A stretch of DNA of 64,000 nucleotides from Paenibacillus catalpae (GTDB taxonomy: Bacteria; Bacillota; Bacilli; Paenibacillales; Paenibacillaceae), in contig NZ_FOMT01000003.1 in assembly GCF_900112695.1 (NCBI RefSeq), positions 310,001-374,000 of the forward strand, written 5' to 3'. Under the pieces are notes generated by a model, which did not search any database, was not told the origin of the DNA, and saw only the letters and a list, made by a program, of their open reading frames with translations. The translations under genes and the position numbers were made by a program. This document shows, piece by piece, positions 1-7,825 of the stretch; the first letter of the stretch is position 1; the number at the start of each line of letters is the position of its first letter.

Positions 1-264
1 AAGATGGTCTCAGCCATGATGGGCGGATTTATTATTTCCGAGATGGATGAGATTGGCCGCAGTGCGATATCTGAGCTTGGCAATATGATTAGCGGCAATG
101 CGAGCACCATGCTGTACAATCAAGGCGTTCATATAGACATTACGCCTCCGAGAATTATTCTGTCGGCAAGCGCTGAAGGCTTAACTGCCGGACAAGCTTT
201 AACTGTACCTCTCATCATGGACGGCATCGGTGAATTTGATATCCAAGTGTTAGTCGCATCGTAA
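1..264 (+). CDS. cheX: CheX-like chemotaxis phosphatase, C-terminal part
   Basis: The reading frame is open from the window edge, so the gene begins upstream and only its last 87 codons are seen. The segment contains an E-L-G-N motif (the E-x-x-N signature of CheC/CheX/FliY-type CheY-P phosphatases), followed by a stretch ending in D-I-T-P-P that is typical of CheX. In that family the Glu and Asn dephosphorylate CheY-P. A hairpin terminator follows the stop within 10 bases, so this is probably the last gene of its transcript. The family call is from recognition of the motif and flanking residues; the gene name is likely but not certain because the N-terminal half is missing. Confidence 0.75.
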   Translation, partial: KMVSAMMGGFIISEMDEIGRSAISELGNMISGNASTMLYNQGVHIDITPPRIILSASAEGLTAGQALTVPLIMDGIGEFDIQVLVAS

Positions 265-271
265 CATAGAA

Positions 272-298
272 GCAGGCTCCTTCGGGAGCTTTTTTTTT
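272..298 (+). terminator. Rho-independent terminator after cheX
   Basis: GCTCC-TTCG-GGAGC stem with a UUCG-type tetraloop (276-289), followed by a run of nine T. It ends the partial cheX transcript. Confidence 0.85.
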
Positions 299-307
299 GC
301 GTATCTT

Positions 308-336
308 TTGCTAATCGGTGACTGATCAAGTACACT
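308..336 (+). promoter_or_regulatory. Candidate sigma-A promoter for the SDR gene
   Basis: TTGCTA (308-313) and TACACT (331-336) are separated by exactly 17 bases, just after the cheX terminator and 43 bases before the next start codon. Both boxes match four of six consensus bases. Assigned by eye. Confidence 0.5.
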
Positions 337-378
337 GAAGAGATAAAGATTGAGAGAAGCGGATGCAGGTGATGATGA

Positions 379-1152
379 TTGCTTAAGGGGAAAATAGTCC
401 TTATTTCCGGGGCTTCCAGCGGCATTGGAGCGGTCACGGCAAGACAGCTCGCAAAGCTTGGAGCAATCCCGATCTTGACCGGGCGTAGCCTGGAACGGCT
501 TCGCAAGCACGCGGCAGGGATCGGTGCTGCTTGCCCGATGTATCAGATGGATGTAACGGATATGAAGCAGGTACAGCAGACAGTGGATCAGATTATAGCT
601 AAGTACGGCAGAATCGATGTTCTGCTGAATAATGCGGGCTTTGGCAAATTTGAAACTTTTCTGGACGCAGAGGTAGAGAGCTTTGAACGGATGATGGATA
701 CCAACTTTATGGGAGTCGTCCGTTGTACCAAAGCCGTGCTGCCTTACATGCTGAAGCAGGGAAGCGGACATATTGTTAATATCGCTTCCATGGCGGGGAA
801 GATCGGTTCATCGAAGTCTACCGGTTATTCGGCTACCAAGCATGCGGTGCTCGGCTTTACCAACTCGCTGCGCATGGAGCTGAACGGAACGAATATTACG
901 GTATCCGCGGTGAATCCGGGTCCGATTCGTACAGAGTTTTTTGATGTTGCTGATCCTTCCGGAACTTATGTGAAGAATGTCAGCTGGTTTATGATGAAGC
1001 CTGAATATGTGGCAAGTCAAATTATTAAAGTGATGGAACGCAAGAAAGCCGAAGTGGATTTGCCCAAGACGGCGGCATTTGGCATTAAGCTTTATCAGCT
1101 GTTCCCGCGAATCGCCGACCGTGTATTCGGCGGCTGGTTTAATCGAAAATAG
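379..1152 (+). CDS. Short-chain dehydrogenase/reductase (SDR)
   Basis: This 257-residue protein is a classical SDR NAD(P)-dependent oxidoreductase. Visible marks are the G-A-S-S-G-I-G cofactor loop near residue 11, the N-N-A-G motif near residue 87, a serine in the catalytic region, and the Y-S-A-T-K catalytic Tyr/Lys pair. No signal peptide is seen, so it acts in the cytoplasm. The start is TTG at 379, supported by AGGTGA six bases upstream. It is followed after 24 bases by a DEAD-box helicase gene on the same strand, so the two may be co-transcribed. The substrate cannot be read from the sequence; the family is very broad. Confidence 0.88.
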   Translation: MLKGKIVLISGASSGIGAVTARQLAKLGAIPILTGRSLERLRKHAAGIGAACPMYQMDVTDMKQVQQTVDQIIAKYGRIDVLLNNAGFGKFETFLDAEVESFERMMDTNFMGVVRCTKAVLPYMLKQGSGHIVNIASMAGKIGSSKSTGYSATKHAVLGFTNSLRMELNGTNITVSAVNPGPIRTEFFDVADPSGTYVKNVSWFMMKPEYVASQIIKVMERKKAEVDLPKTAAFGIKLYQLFPRIADRVFGGWFNRK

Positions 1153-1176
1153 CGGTGAAATAAGAGAGGAACGTAT

Positions 1177-2598
1177 ATGAGTCAGAAAACATGGAATGAA
1201 TTAGGCATTAATCAAACGCTTGGCGAGAAGCTGGAAGCGAGCAACATAAAAGTGCCTTCGGCTATTCAGGCCGAAGCAATCCCGACTTTATTGGAAGGAC
1301 GGGATGTATCCGCGCGTTCACAGACGGGCTCGGGTAAGACGCTGGCGTATTTGCTGCCGATGCTGCAGCAGTTGAAAGCATCCTCGAGTGCCATTCAAGC
1401 GATCATTCTGGCGCCTACGCAGGAGCTTGCGATGCAAATTGTGCGCGTAGCGGACAGTTATGCCGAGCCGCTTGGACTACGTGTTCAGCAGCTTATCGGC
1501 GGTGCGGCGATGAAGCGTCAAATCGAGAAGCTGAAGCTCCGCCCGCAGATTGTCATTGGTACACCGGGGCGTATACACGAGCTGCTTAAGCTGCGCAAGC
1601 TGAAGCTGAGTGAGGTTCGTCATATCGTTATTGATGAAGCGGATCAGGTATTTGAGCTTGGTTCAACACGCGAAGTGGAGACCATTCTGTTCGCCATGAG
1701 TCAAGAACGCCAAATGGCGTTCTTCTCGGCGACTTATCCCGAAGTGATGTCACGCTTCGAGAAACGTTGGATGAAGGATCCCGTTCGAATTCAAATTTCG
1801 CCTGAACAACGGGTTTCGGAGACGATTACCAACTTCTATGTCGTGTGCGATAAACGGGACAAGCCGGATGTGGCAAGACGAATTGTTCGGTTGCTGAAGC
1901 CGGAATCGGCTCTTCTGTTCCTGAACGTAACCGAAAATATTGCGAATTGGGAAGCAAAGCTGAGCTATGAAGGCTTTACAGTGGAAACCTTGTACGGGGA
2001 TTCGGATAAGCAGCGCCGTGCTGCAACCCTGCAAAGATTCCGTGAAGGCAAAATCCAGCTGCTTCTGGCGACCGATGTAGCGGCAAGAGGTCTGGACATT
2101 GAAGGCCTGCCGCTTGTTATTAACCTGGAACCGCCAATTGATGCGGATCACTATGTTCACCGTGCAGGACGTACCGGACGAATGGGCCGGACAGGGACGG
2201 TTGTTTCGCTTATTACGCCGCAAGAGCGGTTCATTATGGAAAAATTCCGCAAGTCGCTGCATATCGAGCTGCCGGAAAAAGCAATGTACAAGGGTGAATT
2301 TGTATTGCCAAGCGAGCTGCCTGATAAGGCCTCTGCGCGGCCGGCTCCCCGCAAAACTGCCGAGAAGTCCGAGGTAAACACGCGTTCCTATGTACCGCCG
2401 CAGAACAGCAAAGAGTGGGAAACGCTGCTCAAGGAATCAAAAAAGCCGAAGAAAGAAAATGCAGCGAAGCCCGAAGGCGCTGCTCCGGCGCCACGTCCGA
2501 AGCAGCCTGCGACCAAGCAGGAACGGCTTCGCGACAAGAAAGACAAGGGCGCTCCGAAATGGCTGAAGGCCAAACGTGAAGCTAAAGAAAACGAATAA
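1177..2598 (+). CDS. DEAD-box ATP-dependent RNA helicase
   Basis: This 473-residue protein carries the ordered helicase motifs: A-R-S-Q-T-G-S-G-K-T (motif I), P-T-Q-E-L (Ia), T-P-G-R (Ib), D-E-A-D (II), S-A-T (III), A-T-D-V-A-A-R-G-L-D (V) and H-R-A-G-R-T-G-R (VI). The last 90 or so residues form a Lys/Pro/Ala-rich basic tail, typical of RNA-binding extensions in Gram-positive cold-shock or ribosome-assembly helicases. The start is ATG at 1177 after a GAGAGGA ribosome-binding site. CshA, CshB and other Bacillus paralogs cannot be separated reliably by eye, so no symbol is given. Downstream is a structured region that may end this transcript. Confidence 0.93.
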   Translation: MSQKTWNELGINQTLGEKLEASNIKVPSAIQAEAIPTLLEGRDVSARSQTGSGKTLAYLLPMLQQLKASSSAIQAIILAPTQELAMQIVRVADSYAEPLGLRVQQLIGGAAMKRQIEKLKLRPQIVIGTPGRIHELLKLRKLKLSEVRHIVIDEADQVFELGSTREVETILFAMSQERQMAFFSATYPEVMSRFEKRWMKDPVRIQISPEQRVSETITNFYVVCDKRDKPDVARRIVRLLKPESALLFLNVTENIANWEAKLSYEGFTVETLYGDSDKQRRAATLQRFREGKIQLLLATDVAARGLDIEGLPLVINLEPPIDADHYVHRAGRTGRMGRTGTVVSLITPQERFIMEKFRKSLHIELPEKAMYKGEFVLPSELPDKASARPAPRKTAEKSEVNTRSYVPPQNSKEWETLLKESKKPKKENAAKPEGAAPAPRPKQPATKQERLRDKKDKGAPKWLKAKREAKENE

Positions 2599-2612
2599 AA
2601 AGAATTTTTTTT

Positions 2613-2714
2613 AAAAGCCACCCTCCCAAAACTTTAGACCTTCGACGAAACGTATAGGCGAAGGTACAAACGGAACATATTTCCGTAAACAAGTTTAAGG
2701 GAGAGTGGCTTTTT
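2613..2714 (+). promoter_or_regulatory. Structured mRNA leader (three-way-junction-like) covering the RBS of the SLH gene
   Basis: An imperfect 15-bp stem pairs 2613-2627 with 2699-2713 (14 of 15 positions). It is extended inward by AAACTT (2629-2634) with AAGTTT (2691-2696). Inside are two further hairpins: CCTTCG/CGAAGG (2639-2644 with 2659-2664) and CGGAA/TTCCG (2671-2675 with 2681-2685). The 3' arm of the closing stem contains the GGGAG ribosome-binding site and ends in five T directly before the ATG at 2715. The fold could sequester the ribosome-binding site, act as a terminator for the upstream helicase gene, or both. It matches no riboswitch class that I recognise. Confidence 0.6.
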
Positions 2715-3911
2715 ATGACGAAGCGTACGGTATGGAAAAAAACGGTGATTTCATCGCTTGCAGTTATGATGCTTGCTGGTGGTGCATCCTCGGCATTCGC
2801 AAACGGTGACGGCGGAAGAAAAGGCGACGATCGTGACGACAAGAAGCAAGAAAAAGAAGTAAAAGTGAACTGGAAATTCAAAGATGAAGACGATATGAAA
2901 TGGGCGATGGAATATATTATGCGCCTTGCATCGAAGGGCGTATTTACAGGTTATGAGGACGGTACGTTCAAACCGCACCAAAAAATTTCCCGTATCGAGA
3001 CACTTGTTGCGGCTGTTCGTCTGATGGGCCTTCGCGAACAAGCGGAATCCACGGAAGAAATGAGCACGAAGCTTAACTTCAAGGATGCAGACCTGCTCGC
3101 GAAAAAATATCCTTGGGCAGTTGGTTATGTGGCAGTAGCGGTTGAGAACGATCTGTTCTCCGAAACGGAAACTGCGGTAAATCCGCAGGCAAATGCAACT
3201 CGTCTATGGGCGGCAACGATTCTCGTTAAAGCGCTTAAATTGGAAGATGAGGCGAAGGCTCTCAATAATACACAGCTGGACTTCAAGGATGCGAAGAACA
3301 TTCCTGCAGGTTCTGTCGGTTATGTTGCGCTTGCTATCAAGAAAGGCATTATTACAGGTTACAACGATAATACATTCCGTCCGAACCAGCCGGTATCCCG
3401 TGCAGAGCTTGCAGCCCTGCTTGACCGCACAGATAACGAAATTCCGGATAACGATGGACAAGCCATTACAGGCAAGCTGAAGGCAGCTGCTTCCAATGGT
3501 CAAATCACAATTACTCAAACAGACGGTACAGATTTGACGCTTAGCCTGGATCCGAATGTATTTATCTTTAGAGACGACAAGAAAGCAGCGGTAAGCGCCC
3601 TGAAAGCCGGCGATGAGATTCTTGTACGTACCTACCAGAACAAAGTCGTATTCATTGAGGTTACGAAAGAAGCAGTGGAAGAATCCACTCAGTTTGACGT
3701 AACAGGTAAAATCAATACGATCACTTATGACGCAAACGGCAAGCTGTCCACCATTTCCATTACGAAGCAAGAAGGAAATCAAACAACGGTAACGATCTAT
3801 AATGTTGCGGCAAACGTACTGATTGCCGGTGACCGCAATAATCTGGTAACTGGTCATGATGTTAGAGTTACAGGTAATGCCGGCGTTATTGCAGGTATTA
3901 CAATTATCTAA
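2715..3911 (+). CDS. Exported S-layer-homology (SLH) domain protein
   Basis: This 398-residue secreted protein starts with a Sec-type signal peptide (basic start, hydrophobic core, A-F-A cleavage region near residue 29) and a charged Lys/Asp-rich linker. Three SLH modules follow, at about residues 55-105, 115-165 and 190-240, recognised by G-Y-E-D-G-T-F-K-P and G-Y-N-D-N-T-F-R-P type signatures with an Arg-Glu pair after the Ser. SLH modules bind pyruvylated secondary cell-wall polymer. The remaining 150 residues are beta-rich with no recognised enzyme motif. The middle SLH lacks the usual G-Y-x-D-G motif. The gene is monocistronic, behind a structured leader and before a strong terminator. 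Confidence 0.88.
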   Translation: MTKRTVWKKTVISSLAVMMLAGGASSAFANGDGGRKGDDRDDKKQEKEVKVNWKFKDEDDMKWAMEYIMRLASKGVFTGYEDGTFKPHQKISRIETLVAAVRLMGLREQAESTEEMSTKLNFKDADLLAKKYPWAVGYVAVAVENDLFSETETAVNPQANATRLWAATILVKALKLEDEAKALNNTQLDFKDAKNIPAGSVGYVALAIKKGIITGYNDNTFRPNQPVSRAELAALLDRTDNEIPDNDGQAITGKLKAAASNGQITITQTDGTDLTLSLDPNVFIFRDDKKAAVSALKAGDEILVRTYQNKVVFIEVTKEAVEESTQFDVTGKINTITYDANGKLSTISITKQEGNQTTVTIYNVAANVLIAGDRNNLVTGHDVRVTGNAGVIAGITII

Positions 3912-3925
3912 TAGATACGATGAAG

Positions 3926-3968
3926 CAGGCATTCCCTTCCCTCGTGGAAAGGAATGCCTGTTTTTTTT
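3926..3968 (+). terminator. Rho-independent terminator after the SLH gene
   Basis: CAGGCATTCC (3926-3935) pairs with GGAATGCCTG (3951-3960), with extra pairing inside, and is followed by eight T. Confidence 0.92.
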
Positions 3969-3976
3969 GTTTTTTT

Positions 3977-4005
3977 TTGATATTAATGCTGTAATTCGGT
4001 ATGCT
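3977..4005 (+). promoter_or_regulatory. Candidate sigma-A promoter for ecsAB
   Basis: TTGATA (3977-3982) and TATGCT (4000-4005) have 17-base spacing, 41 bases before the ecsA start. Assigned by eye. Confidence 0.5.
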
Positions 4006-4045
4006 TGTAAGAGATTATTTATCTTGTAATTGAAGGTGACGGAAC

Positions 4046-4798
4046 ATGAGTGAACCCATTCTGCAGGTTGCCGGCTTGACCGGCGGTTACAGCCCGCGTC
4101 GCCCTGTGCTTCATGATGTGACGTTCGAGGTTCGGGCAGGAGAAATGGTAGGTTTAATAGGTTTGAATGGTGCAGGCAAAAGTACCACGATCAAGCATGT
4201 ACTAGGCCTTATGAAGCAGCATCAGGGGCTTGTGAAAGTGGATGGCGTTACGCTGGAGGAGAACGCGGAGCGGTACCGGTCTGCTTTTGCCTATGTGCCG
4301 GAAACGCCCGTGCTGTTTGATGAGCTGACGGTAGAAGAGCATTTGCGCCTGACCGGCATGGCCTATAATGTCGCGGAGCGGGAGTTCGGAGAGAGGCAGG
4401 AGCAGTTGCTGGACGAATTCCAAATGAAAGCTAAACGCACTGCTTTTGCTTCTCATCTGTCCAAGGGGATGAAGCAGAAGGTCATGATTATGAATGCCCT
4501 GCTCTCTGAGCCGCCGCTTTATATGATCGATGAACCTTTCCTGGGATTGGATCCGCTTGGCATCCGTTCCTTGCTGGAAAGGCTTGTTGAGGTGAAGAAG
4601 CGGGGGTCAGCGATCCTGATGAGCTCTCATATCCTGTCGACGGTGGAAGCTTATTGTGACCGGTTTATTATTTTGCATCAAGGCAGAGTGGCAGCGTACG
4701 GCACACTTGAAGAGGTATGCCAGGCAGCCGGAATTGAAGCGCGGGGCGGGGCGCTGGAGGATGCCTTCTATAAGCTTGTAACAGAGGGAAGCCAATGA
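4046..4798 (+). CDS. ecsA: ABC transporter ATP-binding protein, EcsA type
   Basis: This 250-residue nucleotide-binding subunit has Walker A G-L-N-G-A-G-K-S-T near residue 40, signature L-S-K-G-M-K-Q-K, and Walker B M-I-D-E-P-F-L-G-L-D-P. The stop overlaps the next gene by four bases (ATGA), giving tight translational coupling to a membrane protein of EcsB type. In Bacillus the Ecs transporter affects protein secretion, regulated intramembrane proteolysis and competence; its substrate is not settled. The symbol rests on the L-S-K-G-M signature and the EcsB partner. The start is ATG at 4046, with a GAAGGTG ribosome-binding site. Confidence 0.85.
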   Translation: MSEPILQVAGLTGGYSPRRPVLHDVTFEVRAGEMVGLIGLNGAGKSTTIKHVLGLMKQHQGLVKVDGVTLEENAERYRSAFAYVPETPVLFDELTVEEHLRLTGMAYNVAEREFGERQEQLLDEFQMKAKRTAFASHLSKGMKQKVMIMNALLSEPPLYMIDEPFLGLDPLGIRSLLERLVEVKKRGSAILMSSHILSTVEAYCDRFIILHQGRVAAYGTLEEVCQAAGIEARGGALEDAFYKLVTEGSQ

Positions 4799-6048
4799 GC
4801 GGAGCAGATCGATCCCTGGAGTCTCTATGGCTGAAGAGGTCGCGTGAATTCCGCAAAGAAGTTACTCCTTACTTCGGCTATATGGCACAAAGCGGATTTC
4901 CGCTATTTGTGTCGCTTATTGTACTGTCTTCGGCGTTTGGATACATTAAGCTGATCCGGGATTTGCCTAGCGATTTTCCGATTACGCTTGTTGGTACCAT
5001 TGCCTTGTTTCTCATACTTAGCTGGAGTCCGCTTCGGAGCTGGTTAACGATGCCGGATCTTGTCTTTCATATGCCGCGGGAAGCGGAAATGAAGAGCTAT
5101 TTGCGAAGAGCCTTCCGTCGTTCGGCGATGATGACTTCCTTGCTTGGCCTTGTTGTTCTTCTGCTTTATTGGCCGATTTACAGGCAAGGTGACGGAGAAG
5201 CAGGCTTTGGTATTCTGCTGCTCTTTGCGGCAGTTATTCGAGCAGCCAATCTGCTCGGAGCATGGCAAGAAAGGAAATTGGCCTGGTCAAGCGTCCGGCT
5301 GCTGCTCCGGCTGCTGCGCTGGGCAGCCAATGCTTTAGCGCTAGCTGTTTTACTGACAAGCGAGCCATGGCAGGCGGCGTTGTTCCTGCTGCTGCTCATT
5401 GCCCTATTTGCGGTGCTGTACCGGCTGCCAGACAAGCATACCTTCCCGTGGGAGCGGCTGATCGAAGAGGAATCCCGTACCCGGAGGAGCTACTATCTGT
5501 TTTTTGGCCTATTTATCGATGTTCCAACGCTGCCTTCCCGTACGGCTTCAAGAGCTTATCTGGCGTGGATCCTCCGGTATATTCCGAATCGGCATCGCCT
5601 GACTTACGTTTATTTGTATGCGGGGTCGCTCGTCCGGACGGAGATTGGCGGAATTGTGCTGCGGCTTGTTGTGTTATTCGCGCTTATCTTGTATTGGTTT
5701 GCGGAAGACGGATGGCTGTCAGGCTGGGGCGCTGCGGCGGCCTATATCGTTCTTCTTCAGCTTGTCGCTGTACAGCTGGGGGGACTCAGGCACGCTCACC
5801 GTTACTCCGTATGGCGGCATGTTTATCCGTTGCCGGATGCGGAGCGGGCAAGCAGTCTTCTGATCGTTGACCGATGGGCTATGGCGGCGGTTGCGTTATT
5901 GACGTGGCTCCCGGCTGCCATAATGCTGCTGCTTCAAGGCCTGGTTATTCCGGCAGTCTTCGCGCTGCTTGCCGCTTATGCACAAATCTTGTTCGTTCGC
6001 CCCGGCCGCCTTCGCCGTAAGCTGGTTGAAGATGCCGAGGAAGAATAA
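4795..6048 (+). CDS. ecsB: ABC transporter permease, EcsB type
   Basis: This 417-residue polytopic membrane protein has several long hydrophobic segments (for example around residues 40-75, 115-135, 170-205, 290-330 and 355-400), separated by Arg-rich loops, as in the EcsB family. It starts inside the ecsA stop (ATGA overlap), so the two are one operon and presumably one transporter. No catalytic motif is expected. It is followed at once by a bidirectional terminator shared with the convergent aminotransferase gene. Confidence 0.8.
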   Translation: MSGADRSLESLWLKRSREFRKEVTPYFGYMAQSGFPLFVSLIVLSSAFGYIKLIRDLPSDFPITLVGTIALFLILSWSPLRSWLTMPDLVFHMPREAEMKSYLRRAFRRSAMMTSLLGLVVLLLYWPIYRQGDGEAGFGILLLFAAVIRAANLLGAWQERKLAWSSVRLLLRLLRWAANALALAVLLTSEPWQAALFLLLLIALFAVLYRLPDKHTFPWERLIEEESRTRRSYYLFFGLFIDVPTLPSRTASRAYLAWILRYIPNRHRLTYVYLYAGSLVRTEIGGIVLRLVVLFALILYWFAEDGWLSGWGAAAAYIVLLQLVAVQLGGLRHAHRYSVWRHVYPLPDAERASSLLIVDRWAMAAVALLTWLPAAIMLLLQGLVIPAVFALLAAYAQILFVRPGRLRRKLVEDAEEE

Positions 6049-6056
6049 TGGGGTGA

Positions 6057-6088
6057 AAAAAAGCTGTCCTCGATGAGGACAGCTTTTC
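6057..6088. terminator. Bidirectional terminator between ecsB and the aminotransferase
   Basis: CTGTCCTC-GAT-GAGGACAG core, flanked by A-run on one side and T-run on the other, so it can end transcription from both converging genes. Confidence 0.88.
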
Positions 6089-6092
6089 TAAA

Positions 6093-7397
6093 TTAACCGA
6101 TTAGTTCGGTAACCGCTTTGTAGATGGTGTCGAACAGCTCTTCCAGATTCGGCTCCTCAATGCAGGAGAATGCTACGCGAAGATCGGTCTCGCCAAGCGC
6201 GATGGTCCCGATGCCGTATTCGTCGAGAAGCCGGGTGCGGACTTCTTCCGCCGATACGCCTTTCAGCTTAAGGCACATGAAGTATCCGGAGTTGAACGGA
6301 TAGTAGCTCCATACATCGCCGTAACGTCCGCTGTCGAGCAGCGATTTTACTTTATTGGCGCGCTGCTTCATCACATCGTATTTTTCTGCCTTTTGCTCAT
6401 CGAACTCAGCCGATTGCAACGCGCGAAGAACGAAGGTTTGCGATGGATGCGGACCGCTCGAGATTGTCGCACGGATGATGCCCATTGTTTTCTGCTCAAG
6501 TGCAACCAGAACTTTATCGGAAGGGTTAGCGTAAGTAATAAATCCAACGCGGAAGCCCCATACATATTCTTCTTTGGTAGCACCGTCTACTTTAACCGCA
6601 AGCACGCGAGGGTGCAGATCGGCGAGTTTGCCAAACAGCGACTCATGCAGCGAATCTTCAAAAAACAAACCGAAGTAGGCATCATCTGTAACCGCAACAA
6701 CGTTAATGCCGGCTTCTGCCGCATCACGGATAGCCGCAACAATCTCTTCGCCTTCTTTAGGACCAGGCGAATAGCCTGTAGGGTTGTTCGGGAAGTTGAG
6801 AATGACAATCGCTTTGCCTTTGTCTTTCTGGCTGAGCAGAGCTTCGCGCAGACCGGCACTGTTGAAGCGGTACTCATCGTTATACAGCGGATATTCAACA
6901 ATCTCGGCACCACGGCGAATGTTGAAGGTCAGTTCATAGTTTTCCCAATTCTTGTTCGGGATGATGACAGCATCGCCAGCATCGGCGAACAGGTCGGCAA
7001 CAATACTCAGACCGTGTGTCAATGCATTTGTAGCGACAGGGTTGCTGAATTTTTTGCCTTCCAGGGACGGGTTTTCCTTGATCATCTTGGTGCGCCATGC
7101 GGAACGCAGCTCCGGCTTCCCTGCAGGCGGCGCGTATTCATATATATCTTTTGGTTCATAAGAGGATAACGTATCTTGAATAACTTTCAGGTGCATGGGC
7201 TGACCATTTTCAATTGCTATGCCGATTGTGGCGTTAAATTTCTTAGCCTTGGCCTTTGCTTCTGCGGATTGGCTGAGTATGCCTTCTTTCGGGAAATAAA
7301 TCGCTTTTCCTAAAGCGGACAACATGTCGTAGACGTTCGGACTTTCGGCTTCGAGCGTCTCATTCAACTGCTGAGCAAGTGGGTTCATGGACTTCAT
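6093..7397 (-). CDS. PLP-dependent aminotransferase, class I/II
   Basis: This protein of about 434 residues belongs to the fold-type I aminotransferases. Visible are the N-F-P-N-N-P-T-G-Y motif that binds the cofactor, a D-D-A-Y-F-G segment, and an A-T-K-E-E-Y block supplying the probable PLP lysine, followed by G-F-R-V-G-F with the substrate-binding Arg. The frame is open from a TTG at 7418, but the ATG at 7397 has GGAAGG five bases upstream and is the better start. It is somewhat longer than classical AspC (about 390-400). The amino-acid substrate cannot be deduced. A TATAAT-type promoter lies about 50 bases upstream. Confidence 0.86.
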   Translation of the reverse strand: MKSMNPLAQQLNETLEAESPNVYDMLSALGKAIYFPKEGILSQSAEAKAKAKKFNATIGIAIENGQPMHLKVIQDTLSSYEPKDIYEYAPPAGKPELRSAWRTKMIKENPSLEGKKFSNPVATNALTHGLSIVADLFADAGDAVIIPNKNWENYELTFNIRRGAEIVEYPLYNDEYRFNSAGLREALLSQKDKGKAIVILNFPNNPTGYSPGPKEGEEIVAAIRDAAEAGINVVAVTDDAYFGLFFEDSLHESLFGKLADLHPRVLAVKVDGATKEEYVWGFRVGFITYANPSDKVLVALEQKTMGIIRATISSGPHPSQTFVLRALQSAEFDEQKAEKYDVMKQRANKVKSLLDSGRYGDVWSYYPFNSGYFMCLKLKGVSAEEVRTRLLDEYGIGTIALGETDLRVAFSCIEEPNLEELFDTIYKAVTELIG

Positions 7398-7445
7398 TCC
7401 ATCCTTCCGGGAAATCAATTCGTCATTTAACGCTTATCGGGTGCT

Positions 7446-7474
7446 ATTATAACATTTTTTTAACAAAGCAAACC
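7446..7474 (-). promoter_or_regulatory. Candidate promoter for the aminotransferase
   Basis: On the minus strand a perfect TATAAT (7451-7446) lies 17 bases from GGTTTG, a poor -35 match. It sits 49 bases upstream of the preferred ATG. Confidence 0.5.
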
Positions 7475-7658
7475 ATTCTAAAATGCAAATTTTTTTGTCA
7501 TTTGTGCAAACGGGCGGCTATACAAGCTTGCGCAAGAGATTCCGGCTGTTGTATGATGTCGGCAAGAACGCCATTTTTCGCGAAAAAGCTTAGGAAAAGC
7601 TACGAAAATACTATTTACGAAGGACGTATGCTTCCTATCAAGTATGCACTTGATTGAG

Positions 7659-7782
7659 TGAATCAAACGTTAGATTCTGCTTACGAAGTAATTTTGCTTA
7701 CGATGTACGTTTGTTTCAAACCGAGCATAGCTCGGTTAAATGAACCAAACGTTTGATTATGCTTACGAAGTAATTTTGCTTA
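7659..7782 (+). repeat. Two 42-bp direct repeats in a long intergenic leader
   Basis: Copies at 7659-7700 and 7741-7782 differ at only 3 of 42 positions. Each contains GCTTACGAAGTAA followed by TTTTGCTTA, preceded by a palindromic CAAACGTTTG-like core. Between them lies the hairpin CCGAGC-ATA-GCTCGG. The GCTTACGAAGTAA core recurs at 37409-37421 in front of another gene. The intergenic region is about 430 bases long (7398-7825); its part from 7475 to 7650 shows nothing I can assign. Confidence 0.75.
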
Positions 7783-7809
7783 ATAACAAAGACCGTTATT
7801 AAACAAAAT
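7773..7809 (+). promoter_or_regulatory. Leader hairpin abutting the RBS of the AraC gene
   Basis: ATTTTG-c-TTAATAAC (7773-7787) pairs with GTTATTAA-a-CAAAAT (7795-7809) around a 7-base loop: 14 pairs with one mismatch. It is followed directly by TTTT and AGGAGG. A stem plus T-run touching the ribosome-binding site suggests attenuation or translational control. The 5' arm begins inside the second 42-bp repeat. Confidence 0.6.
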
Positions 7810-7825
7810 TTTTAGGAGGATACCC

